A DNA stretch of 64,000 nucleotides from positions 1-64,000 of the forward strand of contig DBNK01000007.1 in assembly GCA_002298335.1 (NCBI GenBank), written 5' to 3'. The notes below the pieces were generated by a model that worked only from the letters and a program-made list of their open reading frames with translations, searched no databases and was not told the origin of the DNA. The DNA is from Thalassolituus sp. UBA674. GTDB lineage: Bacteria > Pseudomonadota > Gammaproteobacteria > Pseudomonadales > Oceanobacteraceae. Below are positions 1 through 8,690 of this stretch, piece by piece; positions within the stretch are counted from its first letter, which is position 1; every line of letters begins with the position of its first letter. The translations under genes and the position numbers were made by a program.

Positions 1-326
1 TCAAGCCGCAGGATGACGAAGTTTTATGAAAAAGTACTCAGACTTCACCTCACCAGGTTTCATGTCCAGGAATTAGCATTTTTAGTAAAGCTGCGCACAG
101 AAACCATTATAAATGAATCCCGGACTGCCATTTGAAATAGTTGTGCGAAACTATGGGACAGTAGTGGGGTGTAGGTCATGCCTCCAGATCCAAAGGTTTT
201 GAGAAATATACTGGAAAGAAAGGAATCCGGCTTAATTAATATTTCAGCGAAGCCTTTTACTTTTTTAAAAGCACGGCAAGCACCGGCCAAAGAAACGAAG
301 CCATATGCTGAGTTATAGCCTTGTAC
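1..326. other. AT-rich non-coding stretch, nothing recognised
   Basis: This stretch is visibly richer in A and T than the rest of the window. A 76-codon open frame exists on the minus strand (60-290), but its translation matches no family I recognise and it has no convincing ribosome binding site. I see no RNA gene or promoter that I can defend. It may be the decayed end of a gene or element that lies to the left of the window. Confidence 0.4.
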
Positions 327-643
327 TTAAAGCGTCGGCGAGGCCGCTGTGACAAGGCAAAGATCAACGAAAGCTGATATCGAATAATAATCTGAGCCGT
401 CGGCGAGGCAGGCACAGGGCGGCAAAAAAGAAGCCGGAGAAACGCAGCTTACTGAGTGTAAGTGAGTATTCTCCGGTACCTTTCATAAAAGCGTTTAACA
501 ATGCTGGGCTTCAGCTATTGATTTAAAGCGTCGGCGAGGCCGCTGTGACAAGGCAAAGATCAACGAGAAAGCGGAGTTTACTGGAGTAAATGAGCATTTC
601 GAGGCGATCTTTAACGCCGTCACAGCAACGCAGCCAGCTTTAA
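327..643. repeat. cluster of ~121-bp palindromic intergenic repeats (three copies or part-copies)
   Basis: The same 44 bases occur at 327-370 and 523-566. The second copy continues to 643 as a complete 121-bp palindrome: its ends read TTAAAGC and GCTTTAA, the inner arms GCTGTGACAAGGC (541-553 region) and GCCGTCACAGC (616-626) are complementary, and the tip is TTTACT-GG-AGTAAA (577-590). Between them, about 396-515, lies a diverged copy with its own tip stem CTTAC/GTAAG (448-462) inside a CCGGAGAA/TTCTCCGG stem (434-476). The first copy (327 to about 392) has lost its right half. The right end of the complete copy overlaps the purU stop codon. The same architecture recurs at 56117-56381. Confidence 0.75.
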
Positions 644-1491
644 AAGACGATGGTCTTATTACCATGGAGGAGTACCCTACTCTCCAGATGGCTCCGCACC
701 CCCCTTGCCAGCACCATCTTCTCCACATCTTTCCCCAGACGCACCATGTCTTCTACGGTGTCGTTGTGGCTGATACGGATGACGTCCTGATCAATGATGG
801 GGCCTGCGTCCAGTTCTTCCGTCACGTAGTGACAGGTGGCGCCAATCAGTTTCACCCCGCGCACGGCGGCCTGATGGTACGGACGCGCACCGGCAAACGA
901 TGGCAGGAAGCTGTGGTGGATATTGATGATCTGACCCACGTATTGGTCGCAGATGCCCGGTGGCAGGATCTGCATGTAGCGCGCAAGGACGATGGTATCG
1001 GCTTTGTGTTCTTCGATGATGGCGGTGACACGGGCGAAATGTTCGGCCTTGTTGTCGTTATCCACCGGAATGTGGAAGAACGGAATGCCGTGCCACTCCA
1101 CCATGGAGCGCAGATCGTCATGGTTGGAGATCACACAAGGGATCTCGCATTCCAGCTCGCCACTGTGCCAGCGGTGCAGCAGGTCGGCCAGACAGTGACT
1201 CTGCTTGCTGGCCATGAGGATGACTTTCTTCGGCTGGCGGCTGTCGCTCACCTGCCAGTCCATGGAGAACTCTTCGGCAATTGGGGTGAACGCCTCGCGC
1301 AGACCATCCAGCCCGAACGGCAGCGAATCGGTGCGGATACAGTGGCGCATGAAGAAATGCCCGCTGACCGGGTCAGCGTAATGGTTGGCCTGCACAATCC
1401 AGCCACCGTGGCCGGAAAAGAACTGGCCGACTTTGGCAACGATGCCCACACGGTCAGGACAGGAGATGGTAATACGGTATACGGGTTCCAT
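640..1491 (-). CDS. purU: formyltetrahydrofolate deformylase
   Basis: PurU hydrolyses 10-formyl-tetrahydrofolate to formate and tetrahydrofolate, balancing one-carbon pools and supplying formate for PurT-type purine synthesis. The 283-residue length is normal. An N-terminal ACT domain (about 1-80, starting with a YRITISCPDRVGIVAKV stretch) senses methionine/glycine in the known enzyme. The C-terminal formyltransferase-fold domain has the NIHHSFLPSF motif, with the catalytic His preceded by Asn, and the later GATCHYV and LDAGPII motifs with the essential Asp. It stands alone on the minus strand. Its stop codon lies inside the end of a palindromic repeat, which could act as its transcription terminator. 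The identification is firm. Confidence 0.95.
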   Translation of the reverse strand: MEPVYRITISCPDRVGIVAKVGQFFSGHGGWIVQANHYADPVSGHFFMRHCIRTDSLPFGLDGLREAFTPIAEEFSMDWQVSDSRQPKKVILMASKQSHCLADLLHRWHSGELECEIPCVISNHDDLRSMVEWHGIPFFHIPVDNDNKAEHFARVTAIIEEHKADTIVLARYMQILPPGICDQYVGQIINIHHSFLPSFAGARPYHQAAVRGVKLIGATCHYVTEELDAGPIIDQDVIRISHNDTVEDMVRLGKDVEKMVLARGVRSHLESRVLLHGNKTIVF

Positions 1492-1620
1492 TGACGATCA
1501 ATCCACACGGGCCGGACAGGCCGCTGAAAATAACATTCTGCGGGAGGAAACGGACCCGGCAGAAACACCATGACATCCTGTCAAATATAACATTTGGCCG
1601 TTGCATTGGCACCTAAAGCC

Positions 1621-1650
1621 GATGGACTGTCGCGACAGGACACCCATAAT
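1621..1650 (+). promoter_or_regulatory. possible promoter with 12-bp palindromic operator for the DUF2589 operon
   Basis: A perfect 12-bp palindrome, CTGTCGCGACAG (1627-1638), lies directly before a CATAAT -10-like hexamer (1645-1650), about 50 bases before the first gene of the DUF2589 operon. The -35 is weak, which would suit a regulated promoter with an operator in the spacer. This is inferred from sequence alone. Confidence 0.3.
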
Positions 1651-1700
1651 GCCCGGGCAGTAAGGACACATTGCTACTACCCCGCACAAGGAGTGATCTT

Positions 1701-2246
1701 ATGCCTAACTTAGTACAAGAATTAAACAGCCTCGATTTCAGTGTCTACATCGGTGGCCCAATGCAGGCCGCCGTACAGGCGCAGCACGCCGCCTCCATGT
1801 CTCAGGTCAGCTTCATTCAGGAAGTCGGCTTTGATAACGACGGCGCCAACCTGCGCTATGTGGACTTTTCCTTCACCAAATCCGTCCCCAACGAAGACGG
1901 TACGGACTTCGAAGACCAGCAGGTCAATATCAAAGTACCTTTCCTCACCATGCTCACCATCCCGGCGCTGCGCATTGAGGAACTGACCATTGATTTCAAC
2001 GCTAAGCTGACCTCGACGGAAACGGCCAACGTCTCCAGCGAATTTGCAGCCAGTGCTGAGCTGGGCATTAACTATAAGATCGTCAACTTCAAGGCATCCG
2101 CCTCGTACAAGCGCTCATCCAACCGCGGCACCAGCGTCGAAAAGACCTATAACCTGGGTGTTAAGGTAACGGCCCTGAATGATGAAATTCCGGCCGGTCT
2201 GGACCGCATTCTGACTATGCTTGAAGACAGCATCGTCAGCGTCTGA
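1701..2246 (+). CDS. DUF2589-type protein of unknown function
   Basis: This 181-residue protein has no signal peptide or membrane segment, so it is probably cytoplasmic. The overall pattern matches the DUF2589 family as I remember it: an N-terminal helical part with AAVQAQHAAS, then a strand-rich part with the motif LTIPALRIEELTIDF (about 90-104) and a lysine/serine-rich segment. That family has no established function. I chose the ATG at 1701 because an AAGGAG ribosome binding site lies 9 bases upstream; an in-frame start further left lacks one. It opens a three-gene operon (71-base gap to the next gene). The second gene carries a related IPxxRI motif, so the two may be distant paralogues that assemble together. 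Confidence 0.65.
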   Translation: MPNLVQELNSLDFSVYIGGPMQAAVQAQHAASMSQVSFIQEVGFDNDGANLRYVDFSFTKSVPNEDGTDFEDQQVNIKVPFLTMLTIPALRIEELTIDFNAKLTSTETANVSSEFAASAELGINYKIVNFKASASYKRSSNRGTSVEKTYNLGVKVTALNDEIPAGLDRILTMLEDSIVSV

Positions 2247-2317
2247 TGTAACCACCAGGCAACCGGAATTTCCGTCCTTACTGCCTCCGGTTGCCGCACT
2301 CTCAGGAACATAACACT

Positions 2318-3016
2318 ATGCCGAAACTGAACGAATATCTGGGCAGCATTATCTCCAGCCTGAACACCGCCCGGGTGATGGCGGACATCCAGACCGTCAA
2401 GGTTGCTGAAGACTACGCCAAACACGATTTACTCAAACATTTCTCCATACCACGCATGCGCATTGATGATGTCGAAATCACCATTCCGGTGGCCATTGAT
2501 TCGGCCGAAGAAACGCTGACTGAACCGGTCGACATCATTAAAAACCGCGATTTCAACAGTGCCATTTACAGCGAAGTGACACGCAGTCTGGGCATGAAAA
2601 GTCTGCCGAAAGAGATGTCGTCGCAGGTGCGCAGCATGATTGCTGAAAATACCCAGACACTGGAAAATCAGATCAATAAATCCGGCAGTCTGTCTGGCGT
2701 CACTGATTTCAGCAAACGCATTTCAGACAGCGTCAGACGCATTGCCACTGAACAGAAAATGATGACAGACAGCTCCACTCAGGAGCCGTATAACATCGAG
2801 CAGCGGATTGCCGAAACGGCGCATACCCAGATCAATGCCATGGCACCGAAAAAAAGCATCGGCGATATGAATGTGATTGCCGAAGCGCATCTGCTGCGTG
2901 AGCAGAAACCAGAGAATATTATGCAGATTAAATTAAAAATATCCGAAGACGCTATGGAATGGCAGCAGTCAGAAGGCTCTGACGGTCAGACCAGATCCAT
3001 GCTGCTGCCGGAATAA
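2318..3016 (+). CDS. hypothetical protein, DUF2589-operon second gene
   Basis: The product is 232 residues and soluble, with no signal peptide. I do not recognise a named family with certainty. Around residues 40-60 it has FSIPRMRIDDVEITIPVAID, which resembles the LTIPALRIEELTIDF motif of the preceding gene, so a shared fold is plausible. The middle (about 80-185) is polar and predicted helical. The ATG at 2318 is preceded by CAGGAA; an upstream TTG is less likely. It sits between two other unknown genes with 71- and 14-base gaps, so the three are probably co-transcribed and act together. Confidence 0.6.
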   Translation: MPKLNEYLGSIISSLNTARVMADIQTVKVAEDYAKHDLLKHFSIPRMRIDDVEITIPVAIDSAEETLTEPVDIIKNRDFNSAIYSEVTRSLGMKSLPKEMSSQVRSMIAENTQTLENQINKSGSLSGVTDFSKRISDSVRRIATEQKMMTDSSTQEPYNIEQRIAETAHTQINAMAPKKSIGDMNVIAEAHLLREQKPENIMQIKLKISEDAMEWQQSEGSDGQTRSMLLPE

Positions 3017-3030
3017 ACGGAGGACATCAG

Positions 3031-3612
3031 GTGCTGCAATCCAAAGTTATTCTGGTGAAAGAACTGTCCAAACTACTGCTGGTTTTTCCCGATCTGGTGC
3101 GAAAACTCGAACAGAAAGATCCGATGTTTCTGACCGATTTATTCCGCTGGATGGATCATGCCGAACAGGTACTGAAACAGCACCGTATTACCGGGGTGTC
3201 GGAGCTGGCCGGGCTGCGCAGCCGCATTGTTTCGCCGGTGTTTGATAACGACACCCGTGAGCCACTGCGCAAGCGTCAGATCAAAGTTGCAGCGGAGCAG
3301 ATGTACGCCCTCCAGGCCTGTATCAGCGACTGTCTGGAACCGGTGCAGCAACGCATGGACAGCTCACGTGAACTGGTGCGGCAGCTGCTGGCCATGTTGT
3401 CAGACAGCCGTGCGGTGCAGTTTGAACAGGGCACTGCGGTGGATGATTTTATCCGCCGTATCTGGTGGATGCTGAGCCAGCACGAACAGCTGCGTGCTCA
3501 TGCCGTGCAGTTGAAAAGCCACCTCAGCGAGCCGGATATTCATCTGCTGATCACTGAAGAAATTGATATCGAACATTTTTCAGAAACACCGAAACGGTTG
3601 CGGCAGGGCTGA
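3031..3612 (+). CDS. hypothetical helical protein, DUF2589-operon third gene
   Basis: This 193-residue, probably all-helical soluble protein has no signal peptide and matches no family I know. It has leucine- and glutamine-rich amphipathic segments throughout (for example ELSKLLLVFPDLVRKLEQ near the N-terminus). The GTG start at 3031 has a good GGAGG site 7 bases upstream and lies 14 bases after the stop of the second gene, so translation is probably coupled. Its constant position in this operon could be checked in other genomes to see whether it is an obligate partner of the DUF2589 proteins. No function can be assigned. Confidence 0.6.
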   Translation: MLQSKVILVKELSKLLLVFPDLVRKLEQKDPMFLTDLFRWMDHAEQVLKQHRITGVSELAGLRSRIVSPVFDNDTREPLRKRQIKVAAEQMYALQACISDCLEPVQQRMDSSRELVRQLLAMLSDSRAVQFEQGTAVDDFIRRIWWMLSQHEQLRAHAVQLKSHLSEPDIHLLITEEIDIEHFSETPKRLRQG

Positions 3613-3707
3613 ATTCTGCCCTGCTGAACACTCTGCCACCGACGCTGTCTGAATCATCTGATAAAATTAAAAACAGACGACCTACGTACAACATAAGGCA
3701 GAGTTAT

Positions 3708-5069
3708 TTGAGCCAGCATATTCTGATTCACCCGAAAACCCACATGCGGGTACTGTCCCGCCATGAAATTCAACACCTGACCGAAGCCGGCAGCAGCGCC
3801 CACGAGCTGCTCAAGCGCTGTGCTTTCGCGGTGCTTTCCGCCGGAAGCCAGGAAGACGACTACACCAATCTGGAAGAAGGCTACCGCCAGTTCAGTATTG
3901 AAGTTATTCAGGAAGACCGTGGAATCGCTCTGCACATCAGCGGTGCCCCGGCCGAGGCCTTTGTCGATGGTGAGATTATCCGTGGTATCCGCGAGCAGCT
4001 GTTCTCGGTACTGCGCGATATCCTCTACGTACAGGAAGGCATCCTCAAGACCCACAGTTTTGACCTGGACAGCAGCGAAGGCATCACCAATGCGGTGTTC
4101 CACATTCTGCGTAACGCTGACATTCTGAAAACCGATCAGGACCCGAATCTGGTGGTCTGCTGGGGTGGTCACTCCATTCCCCGCAACGAGTACGAATACA
4201 CCAAAGAAGTGGGTTATCACCTGGGTCTGCGCGAGCTGAATATCGGCACCGGCTGTGGCCCGGGGGCGATGAAAGGCCCGATGAAAGGGGCGACCATCGG
4301 TCACGCCAAGCAGCACATCCGCAATGGCCGCTATATCGGCATTACCGAACCCGGCATCATTGCCGCCGAATCACCAAACCCGATCGTCAACGAACTGGTG
4401 ATTCTGCCGGATATTGAAAAACGTCTGGAAGCCTTTGTACGTCTGGCCCACGGCATCATTATTTTCCCCGGCGGCCCGGGTACAGCGGAAGAACTCCTGT
4501 ACATTCTCGGCGTGCTGTCACACCCGGAAAACAGCAGAATTCCTTTCCCGCTGGTGATTACCGGTCCACAGGAAGCCGCCGCTTACCTGCGCGACATCGA
4601 CCTGTTTATCGGTGAAACACTGGGAGCTGAGGCCCAGAACCGTTATGAACTGGTGATTGATGATGCACCGAAAGTGGCCAGCCTGATGAAACAGGGTATG
4701 GAGCGCGTCAAAGCTTACCGCCGCGCCCATGACGACGCCTTTTTCTACAGCTGGTCTCTGACCATTGATCCGGACTTTCAGATGCCGTTTGATCCGACCC
4801 ACGAGAACATGAAAGCCCTGCGCATCAGCCAGGGGCTGCCGGGGCATGAGCTGGCGGCCAACCTGCGCCGGGTGTTCTCGGGCATTGTTGCCGGTAACGT
4901 CAAAGCCGACGGCGTGCAGCGGGTGCGCAAACACGGCCCGTATGAAATTCACGGCGACCCGGCCATTCTGTCCGGGGTCGACCGTCTGCTGCAGGCCATG
5001 GTGGAACATGGCCGGATGAAAATACGCGGTGACTACAAACCCTGTTACCGCATCATCAGTGACCAGTAA
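3708..5069 (+). CDS. ppnN: pyrimidine/purine nucleotide 5'-monophosphate nucleosidase PpnN
   Basis: PpnN (YgdH) cleaves nucleoside monophosphates to base plus ribose-5-phosphate and is a (p)ppGpp target in E. coli. The 453-residue length equals the E. coli enzyme to within one residue. Present are the N-terminal domain, the CWGGHS and TGCGPGAM motifs, and the LOG-type catalytic signature PGGPGTAEELLY (about 246-257). The start is a TTG at 3708, preceded by AAGG nine bases upstream; no ATG fits the conserved N-terminus. It is probably transcribed on its own: the DUF2589 operon ends 95 bases upstream and the next gene is convergent. Confidence 0.93.
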   Translation: MSQHILIHPKTHMRVLSRHEIQHLTEAGSSAHELLKRCAFAVLSAGSQEDDYTNLEEGYRQFSIEVIQEDRGIALHISGAPAEAFVDGEIIRGIREQLFSVLRDILYVQEGILKTHSFDLDSSEGITNAVFHILRNADILKTDQDPNLVVCWGGHSIPRNEYEYTKEVGYHLGLRELNIGTGCGPGAMKGPMKGATIGHAKQHIRNGRYIGITEPGIIAAESPNPIVNELVILPDIEKRLEAFVRLAHGIIIFPGGPGTAEELLYILGVLSHPENSRIPFPLVITGPQEAAAYLRDIDLFIGETLGAEAQNRYELVIDDAPKVASLMKQGMERVKAYRRAHDDAFFYSWSLTIDPDFQMPFDPTHENMKALRISQGLPGHELAANLRRVFSGIVAGNVKADGVQRVRKHGPYEIHGDPAILSGVDRLLQAMVEHGRMKIRGDYKPCYRIISDQ

Positions 5070-6695
5070 TTACTGATCATCGCGCGCCGCTGCGGCTTTG
5101 CTTTCCAGCCCGGCGGCGTAATTCATAATGTGAAAAATCACATTCTGCTCATTCACCCCTGTGACCAGATGCCCGCCCGGACCGGTGGCAAAAATGCCCA
5201 CGTCTTCACCGCCGTGGGTTTCTGATTCACGCGGGTGCAGCGCTTCCTGATGGAATCCCGGGCTCTGGGTATCGACCTTGCTCAGGTCCTGACGTCCGGG
5301 CGTGACCGGCAGGTCATAGACTACCTCAGCATCGGTTTCGTCGCCCAGATCGTGAAAGCCAGGGCCGTTCATGTAGCCCAGTGTTGTGTATGGCAGACCA
5401 TCATCCATCAGTTCCGGACTGTCTTTGCCGACCTCAACCACTTTGCCGAGGATGGGATTACCGCGTTTCGGGTATCCGGCCATGGTGAACACATGACTGT
5501 GATCAGCAGTGACGATAATCAGCGTATCGTCGCTGCTGGTTGCAGCAACCGCCGCGGCAACGGCATCCGACAGCTCAATCGCCTCACTCAGGGCATTGAA
5601 GGCATTGCCGGCATGGTGTGCGTGGTCAATGCGTCCGGCCTCCACCATCAGGAAGTATCCCTGTGGATTGTTATCCAGCACATCGATGGCTTTGCTGGTC
5701 ATTTCTGCCAGTGTCGGTTCACCGCTTTTATCGTTGGGACGGTCAGCTTCAAAACGCATGTGCGATTCATTGAACAGGCCGAGCAGATGAGTGGTTTTTG
5801 CCGGGTCAATGGCGTTAAACCCATCCAGACCGTAAACGTAATTGCCATCAGGGTAGGTCTGCTGCCACTCGTTAATCAGATTGCGGCCATCACTGCGGTC
5901 ACCTTCGACGGTACTGACCGCATCGGGTGAATTAAACGCCGCATCGGCCGGAAGAAAGTGACGGCGGCCACCGCCCATGGCGACTTCAATGCCATTCACG
6001 GCGACGCCGGAGCGCTGCTGCAGGCGCGCCTGAAAATTCACCAGCTGGTCGGCAATGTCCGGGCAGCCGGCGGCCACGGCCTCTGCGGGCATGTCGGATA
6101 CATCCTCCCAGTCGCGCTCGGCCGCATGGGCGTAGGTCGCGGCCGGGGTGGCGTGCGTCAGGCGGGCTGTGGTCACCACACCCGTGCTCATGCCAGCGAC
6201 TTCGGCCAGCTCCAGTGCGGTAAAGACTTCATGCCCCTGGCCGCTGCGGCAATCGCCGCGCTGCACGTTTTCGTCGATGCTGATGATACCGGCGTCGGTT
6301 TTCACACCGGTCATCATGGCTGACATAGTACCGGCAGAGTCCGGGGTCTGCTGATCCACGTTGTAGGTTTTTGACAGACCACTGAACGGAAATCTGCCAA
6401 AGCTCAGTTCATTCTCTTCTCCGCTCAGACCCTTGTTCTGACCGTCAAGAATACGCGCGGCCGTAATGGTGGAAATCCCCATGCCATCGCCGACAAACAG
6501 AATCACGTTTTTTGCACTGCCAGGCCCGGGACGGATCGCTTCGAAGGCCTGGGTTTTGGCTTTGATCGCCATTTCTCCACCCACGAACCAGGCATTGCCA
6601 CTGTCGGCGTAGGGCTGCATGCTCTCAGCAGCAGATGCCATGACAGGGGCTGTGGCGCAGGCCAATGCAAGGGCAGAAAGCATAAAACGGTACAT
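5070..6695 (-). CDS. periplasmic alkaline phosphatase (PhoA superfamily)
   Basis: This secreted phosphomonoesterase has 541 residues, with a signal peptide (1-23, cleavage after ASAA) and the metal-binding core of the alkaline phosphatase superfamily. FVGDGMG (67-73) gives the first metal ligand. PDSAGTMSA (118-126) carries the nucleophile Ser120. VEAGRIDHAHH gives Asp/His ligands, TADHSH a second set, and HGGEDVGIFATGP the last His. The start at 6695 is chosen because it opens the signal peptide; upstream in-frame codons encode no such segment. It overlaps nothing and converges with ppnN, meeting it end to end. It presumably scavenges phosphate from organic esters. Regulation by phosphate is likely, but I saw no clear Pho box. 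Confidence 0.88.
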   Translation of the reverse strand: MYRFMLSALALACATAPVMASAAESMQPYADSGNAWFVGGEMAIKAKTQAFEAIRPGPGSAKNVILFVGDGMGISTITAARILDGQNKGLSGEENELSFGRFPFSGLSKTYNVDQQTPDSAGTMSAMMTGVKTDAGIISIDENVQRGDCRSGQGHEVFTALELAEVAGMSTGVVTTARLTHATPAATYAHAAERDWEDVSDMPAEAVAAGCPDIADQLVNFQARLQQRSGVAVNGIEVAMGGGRRHFLPADAAFNSPDAVSTVEGDRSDGRNLINEWQQTYPDGNYVYGLDGFNAIDPAKTTHLLGLFNESHMRFEADRPNDKSGEPTLAEMTSKAIDVLDNNPQGYFLMVEAGRIDHAHHAGNAFNALSEAIELSDAVAAAVAATSSDDTLIIVTADHSHVFTMAGYPKRGNPILGKVVEVGKDSPELMDDGLPYTTLGYMNGPGFHDLGDETDAEVVYDLPVTPGRQDLSKVDTQSPGFHQEALHPRESETHGGEDVGIFATGPGGHLVTGVNEQNVIFHIMNYAAGLESKAAAARDDQ

Positions 6696-6828
6696 GTGAA
6701 AAACCCTGAAAATTGAATCAGGGGGCAGTCTGCCCGGATTGCCGGACGATGAAAAGTGGATGGCGGCTGCAGCGGCCCATGTCACTGAAAATTCATATGA
6801 GCCGCTTTAACCCCTGCCGGTCAGAACG

Positions 6829-8550
6829 TTATTCCGGCTGCAGCCAGTGAATCAGCGCCTGCTCTTTGGGCAGCCCCTGCAGTGCCGGTCCGTGGCGTTC
6901 ACCACCCGCCTGGAAGCGTTGCAGCGCAGGCGGACCAAACACCTGCCAGCTGGCCAGCAGGTCGAGCTGCTCACGGGTAGAACGGGTAATGTCAAAGCGC
7001 ACCAGCTCATACCCTGCCAGTGCAGCCTGCACTTTCCGGCGCTCCAGCAGTTCATCCATTTCGCGGCAGCTGGTGCACCAATCAGCATAGATATCGACCA
7101 GCACAGGTTTGGCTGATTCACGCAGCAGACTGTCGAGCTGATCCACCGAGCTGACATGGCGGACATCCGCCGCCGGTTCACGGGCGGTGACCTCGACGGT
7201 GCCGGACTGCAGAGGCGTCAGCAGTGAGTGATTGCCCTGGGCAGCACCGGTCAGCCAGAGCACACCCAACACCGCAGCAATGAGCGCCAGTGACCGGCTG
7301 AAACGCTGACGGGCGTTGTCAGGACGCTCCAGCAGCCCCAGATACACAGCGCAGCCAAGGGCCAGCATACCGCTCAGTGCCAGCACCGCCTGTGGTGGCA
7401 GCAGACGTGCCAGCAGGCTGATGGCCACAGCCAGCAGGCCAACACCGAAGGCGGATTTGATCACCAGCATCCAGGTTCCGGCTTTGGGCAGCAGACGGCC
7501 ACCGCTCAGACCAATAATCAGCAGGGGCACCCCCATACCCATACCCAGTGCGAACAGAGCACCGCCACCGGTCAGCACATCGCCGGTGGTACTCAGATAC
7601 ATGAGGGCGCCTGCCAGTGGCGCCGATACGCAGGGCGAGACGACCAAGGCAGCAAAGAAGCCCATCAGAAAAGTACTGAGCAGATGACCACCCTGCTGAC
7701 GGCTGCTGAAATCGTTGAGGCGGTTACGCAGTGCCGACGGTAACTGCAGCTCGAACAGACCGAACATCGACAGCGACAGCACCACAAACATGAGTGCTGC
7801 AATGCTGATCACCAGTGGTGTCTGGGTAAAGGCTGCCAGATTCACCCGCGCACCGAAGGCCGCTACCAGCACACCGATCAGGGCGTAGGAGCAGGCCATA
7901 CCAACCACGTACGACAGCGCCAGTGAAAAACCGCGTGCCGCCGACATATTCGCTGTGTTCTGCCCGGCAATGATGCTCGACAGAATCGGAATCATGGGGA
8001 AAACACAGGGCGTCAGTGACAGACCAATGCCCAGCCCCAGAAAACTGAGAATCACCCACCACAGGCTCTGACCGCTGAACGAATCGCTGCTGCCCACGGG
8101 CGACTCCGAACCCTCCGTCACGGGTTTGCCCAACACCAGTGTCTGCGGCGGATAGCACAGCCCCTGTTCAGAACAGCCCTGATAGGTCAGGGTCAGACTG
8201 CCCTCGCCCGGGTGCTGGATCTGCACATCCAGCTGCTGATGGAACACCTGCACTTCGCCAAAGTTTTTATCCAGTTTGGTTTCTGACGGCTGCACAAATG
8301 TCAGCTCCGCTTCCGCCGCACCATCACCCCCCGTCAGCAGGCGGTCACGGTAGAGGTAGTAACCGGGCGCAATGGCGAAATGCACCGCATAGCCGTCGTC
8401 CTGCGGACTGATCAGCGGGCGGAAGGCTTCGGCAACCGGCAGGAAAGTGTCATCCTCTTCCTCCAGAGCCGACATATCCGGCAACCCGGCGGCCCACAGC
8501 GGGGCTGAGAAAGAAAAAAGCAGCAACAGCAGCGCATACACACGGGTCAT
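6829..8550 (-). CDS. dsbD: thiol:disulfide interchange protein DsbD
   Basis: DsbD carries electrons from cytoplasmic thioredoxin across the inner membrane to periplasmic reductases such as DsbC, CcmG and TlpA-like proteins. The 573-residue protein has a signal peptide (1-20), an immunoglobulin-like alpha domain with Cys126 and Cys132, and a transmembrane beta domain (about 160-435) with Cys in TPCVFPMIP and SPCVSAPLAG. A C-terminal thioredoxin domain carries WCTSC (Cys492, Cys495). All six redox cysteines are present. It is divergent from the TlpA-DUF4266-DUF3570-ApbE operon, with 140 bases between the starts, which suggests it may feed electrons to that TlpA-like protein. Confidence 0.93.
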   Translation of the reverse strand: MTRVYALLLLLFSFSAPLWAAGLPDMSALEEEDDTFLPVAEAFRPLISPQDDGYAVHFAIAPGYYLYRDRLLTGGDGAAEAELTFVQPSETKLDKNFGEVQVFHQQLDVQIQHPGEGSLTLTYQGCSEQGLCYPPQTLVLGKPVTEGSESPVGSSDSFSGQSLWWVILSFLGLGIGLSLTPCVFPMIPILSSIIAGQNTANMSAARGFSLALSYVVGMACSYALIGVLVAAFGARVNLAAFTQTPLVISIAALMFVVLSLSMFGLFELQLPSALRNRLNDFSSRQQGGHLLSTFLMGFFAALVVSPCVSAPLAGALMYLSTTGDVLTGGGALFALGMGMGVPLLIIGLSGGRLLPKAGTWMLVIKSAFGVGLLAVAISLLARLLPPQAVLALSGMLALGCAVYLGLLERPDNARQRFSRSLALIAAVLGVLWLTGAAQGNHSLLTPLQSGTVEVTAREPAADVRHVSSVDQLDSLLRESAKPVLVDIYADWCTSCREMDELLERRKVQAALAGYELVRFDITRSTREQLDLLASWQVFGPPALQRFQAGGERHGPALQGLPKEQALIHWLQPE

Positions 8551-8607
8551 GGCGGATCCTGATCAGAATGGCAGATCTGCAGAATGAACCGCTGGGATTA
8601 ACACCAC

Positions 8608-8645
8608 CTTAAGGAAATCTTAACGCCTCTTAAGACTCCCTTAAG
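8608..8645 (+). promoter_or_regulatory. four phased CTTAA(G/C) direct repeats, PmrA/QseB-like operator
   Basis: CTTAAG occurs at 8608, 8629 and 8640, and CTTAAC at 8619, so steps are 11, 10 and 11 bases, about one helical turn each. The known PmrA box is two such hexamers five bases apart; here there are two of these in a row. The last copy is placed where it would overlap or flank a -35 element of the promoter for the downstream operon (gene start 8691), which encodes an OmpR-family regulator of the PmrA/QseB type. It also lies 58 bases from the divergent dsbD start. Assignment to that regulator is inference. Confidence 0.6.
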
Positions 8646-8690
8646 GCTGCTGCCCTAGTCTGGTGTTCTACATTCACCGGAGAGGTAGGT

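Noticed and set aside
60..290. 76-codon open frame on the minus strand in the AT-rich left end
   Set aside because: No family match, no good ribosome binding site, and it lies in a stretch with unusual base composition next to repeats. It may be a decayed fragment.
664..1494. 276-codon frame on the plus strand opposite purU
   Set aside because: Antisense shadow of a firmly identified gene; the translation has no recognisable domain.
8608..8645. simple AT-rich promoter tract rather than operator
   Set aside because: The four hexamers are regularly spaced at a helical turn and match a known regulator's box, which a plain promoter would not require.
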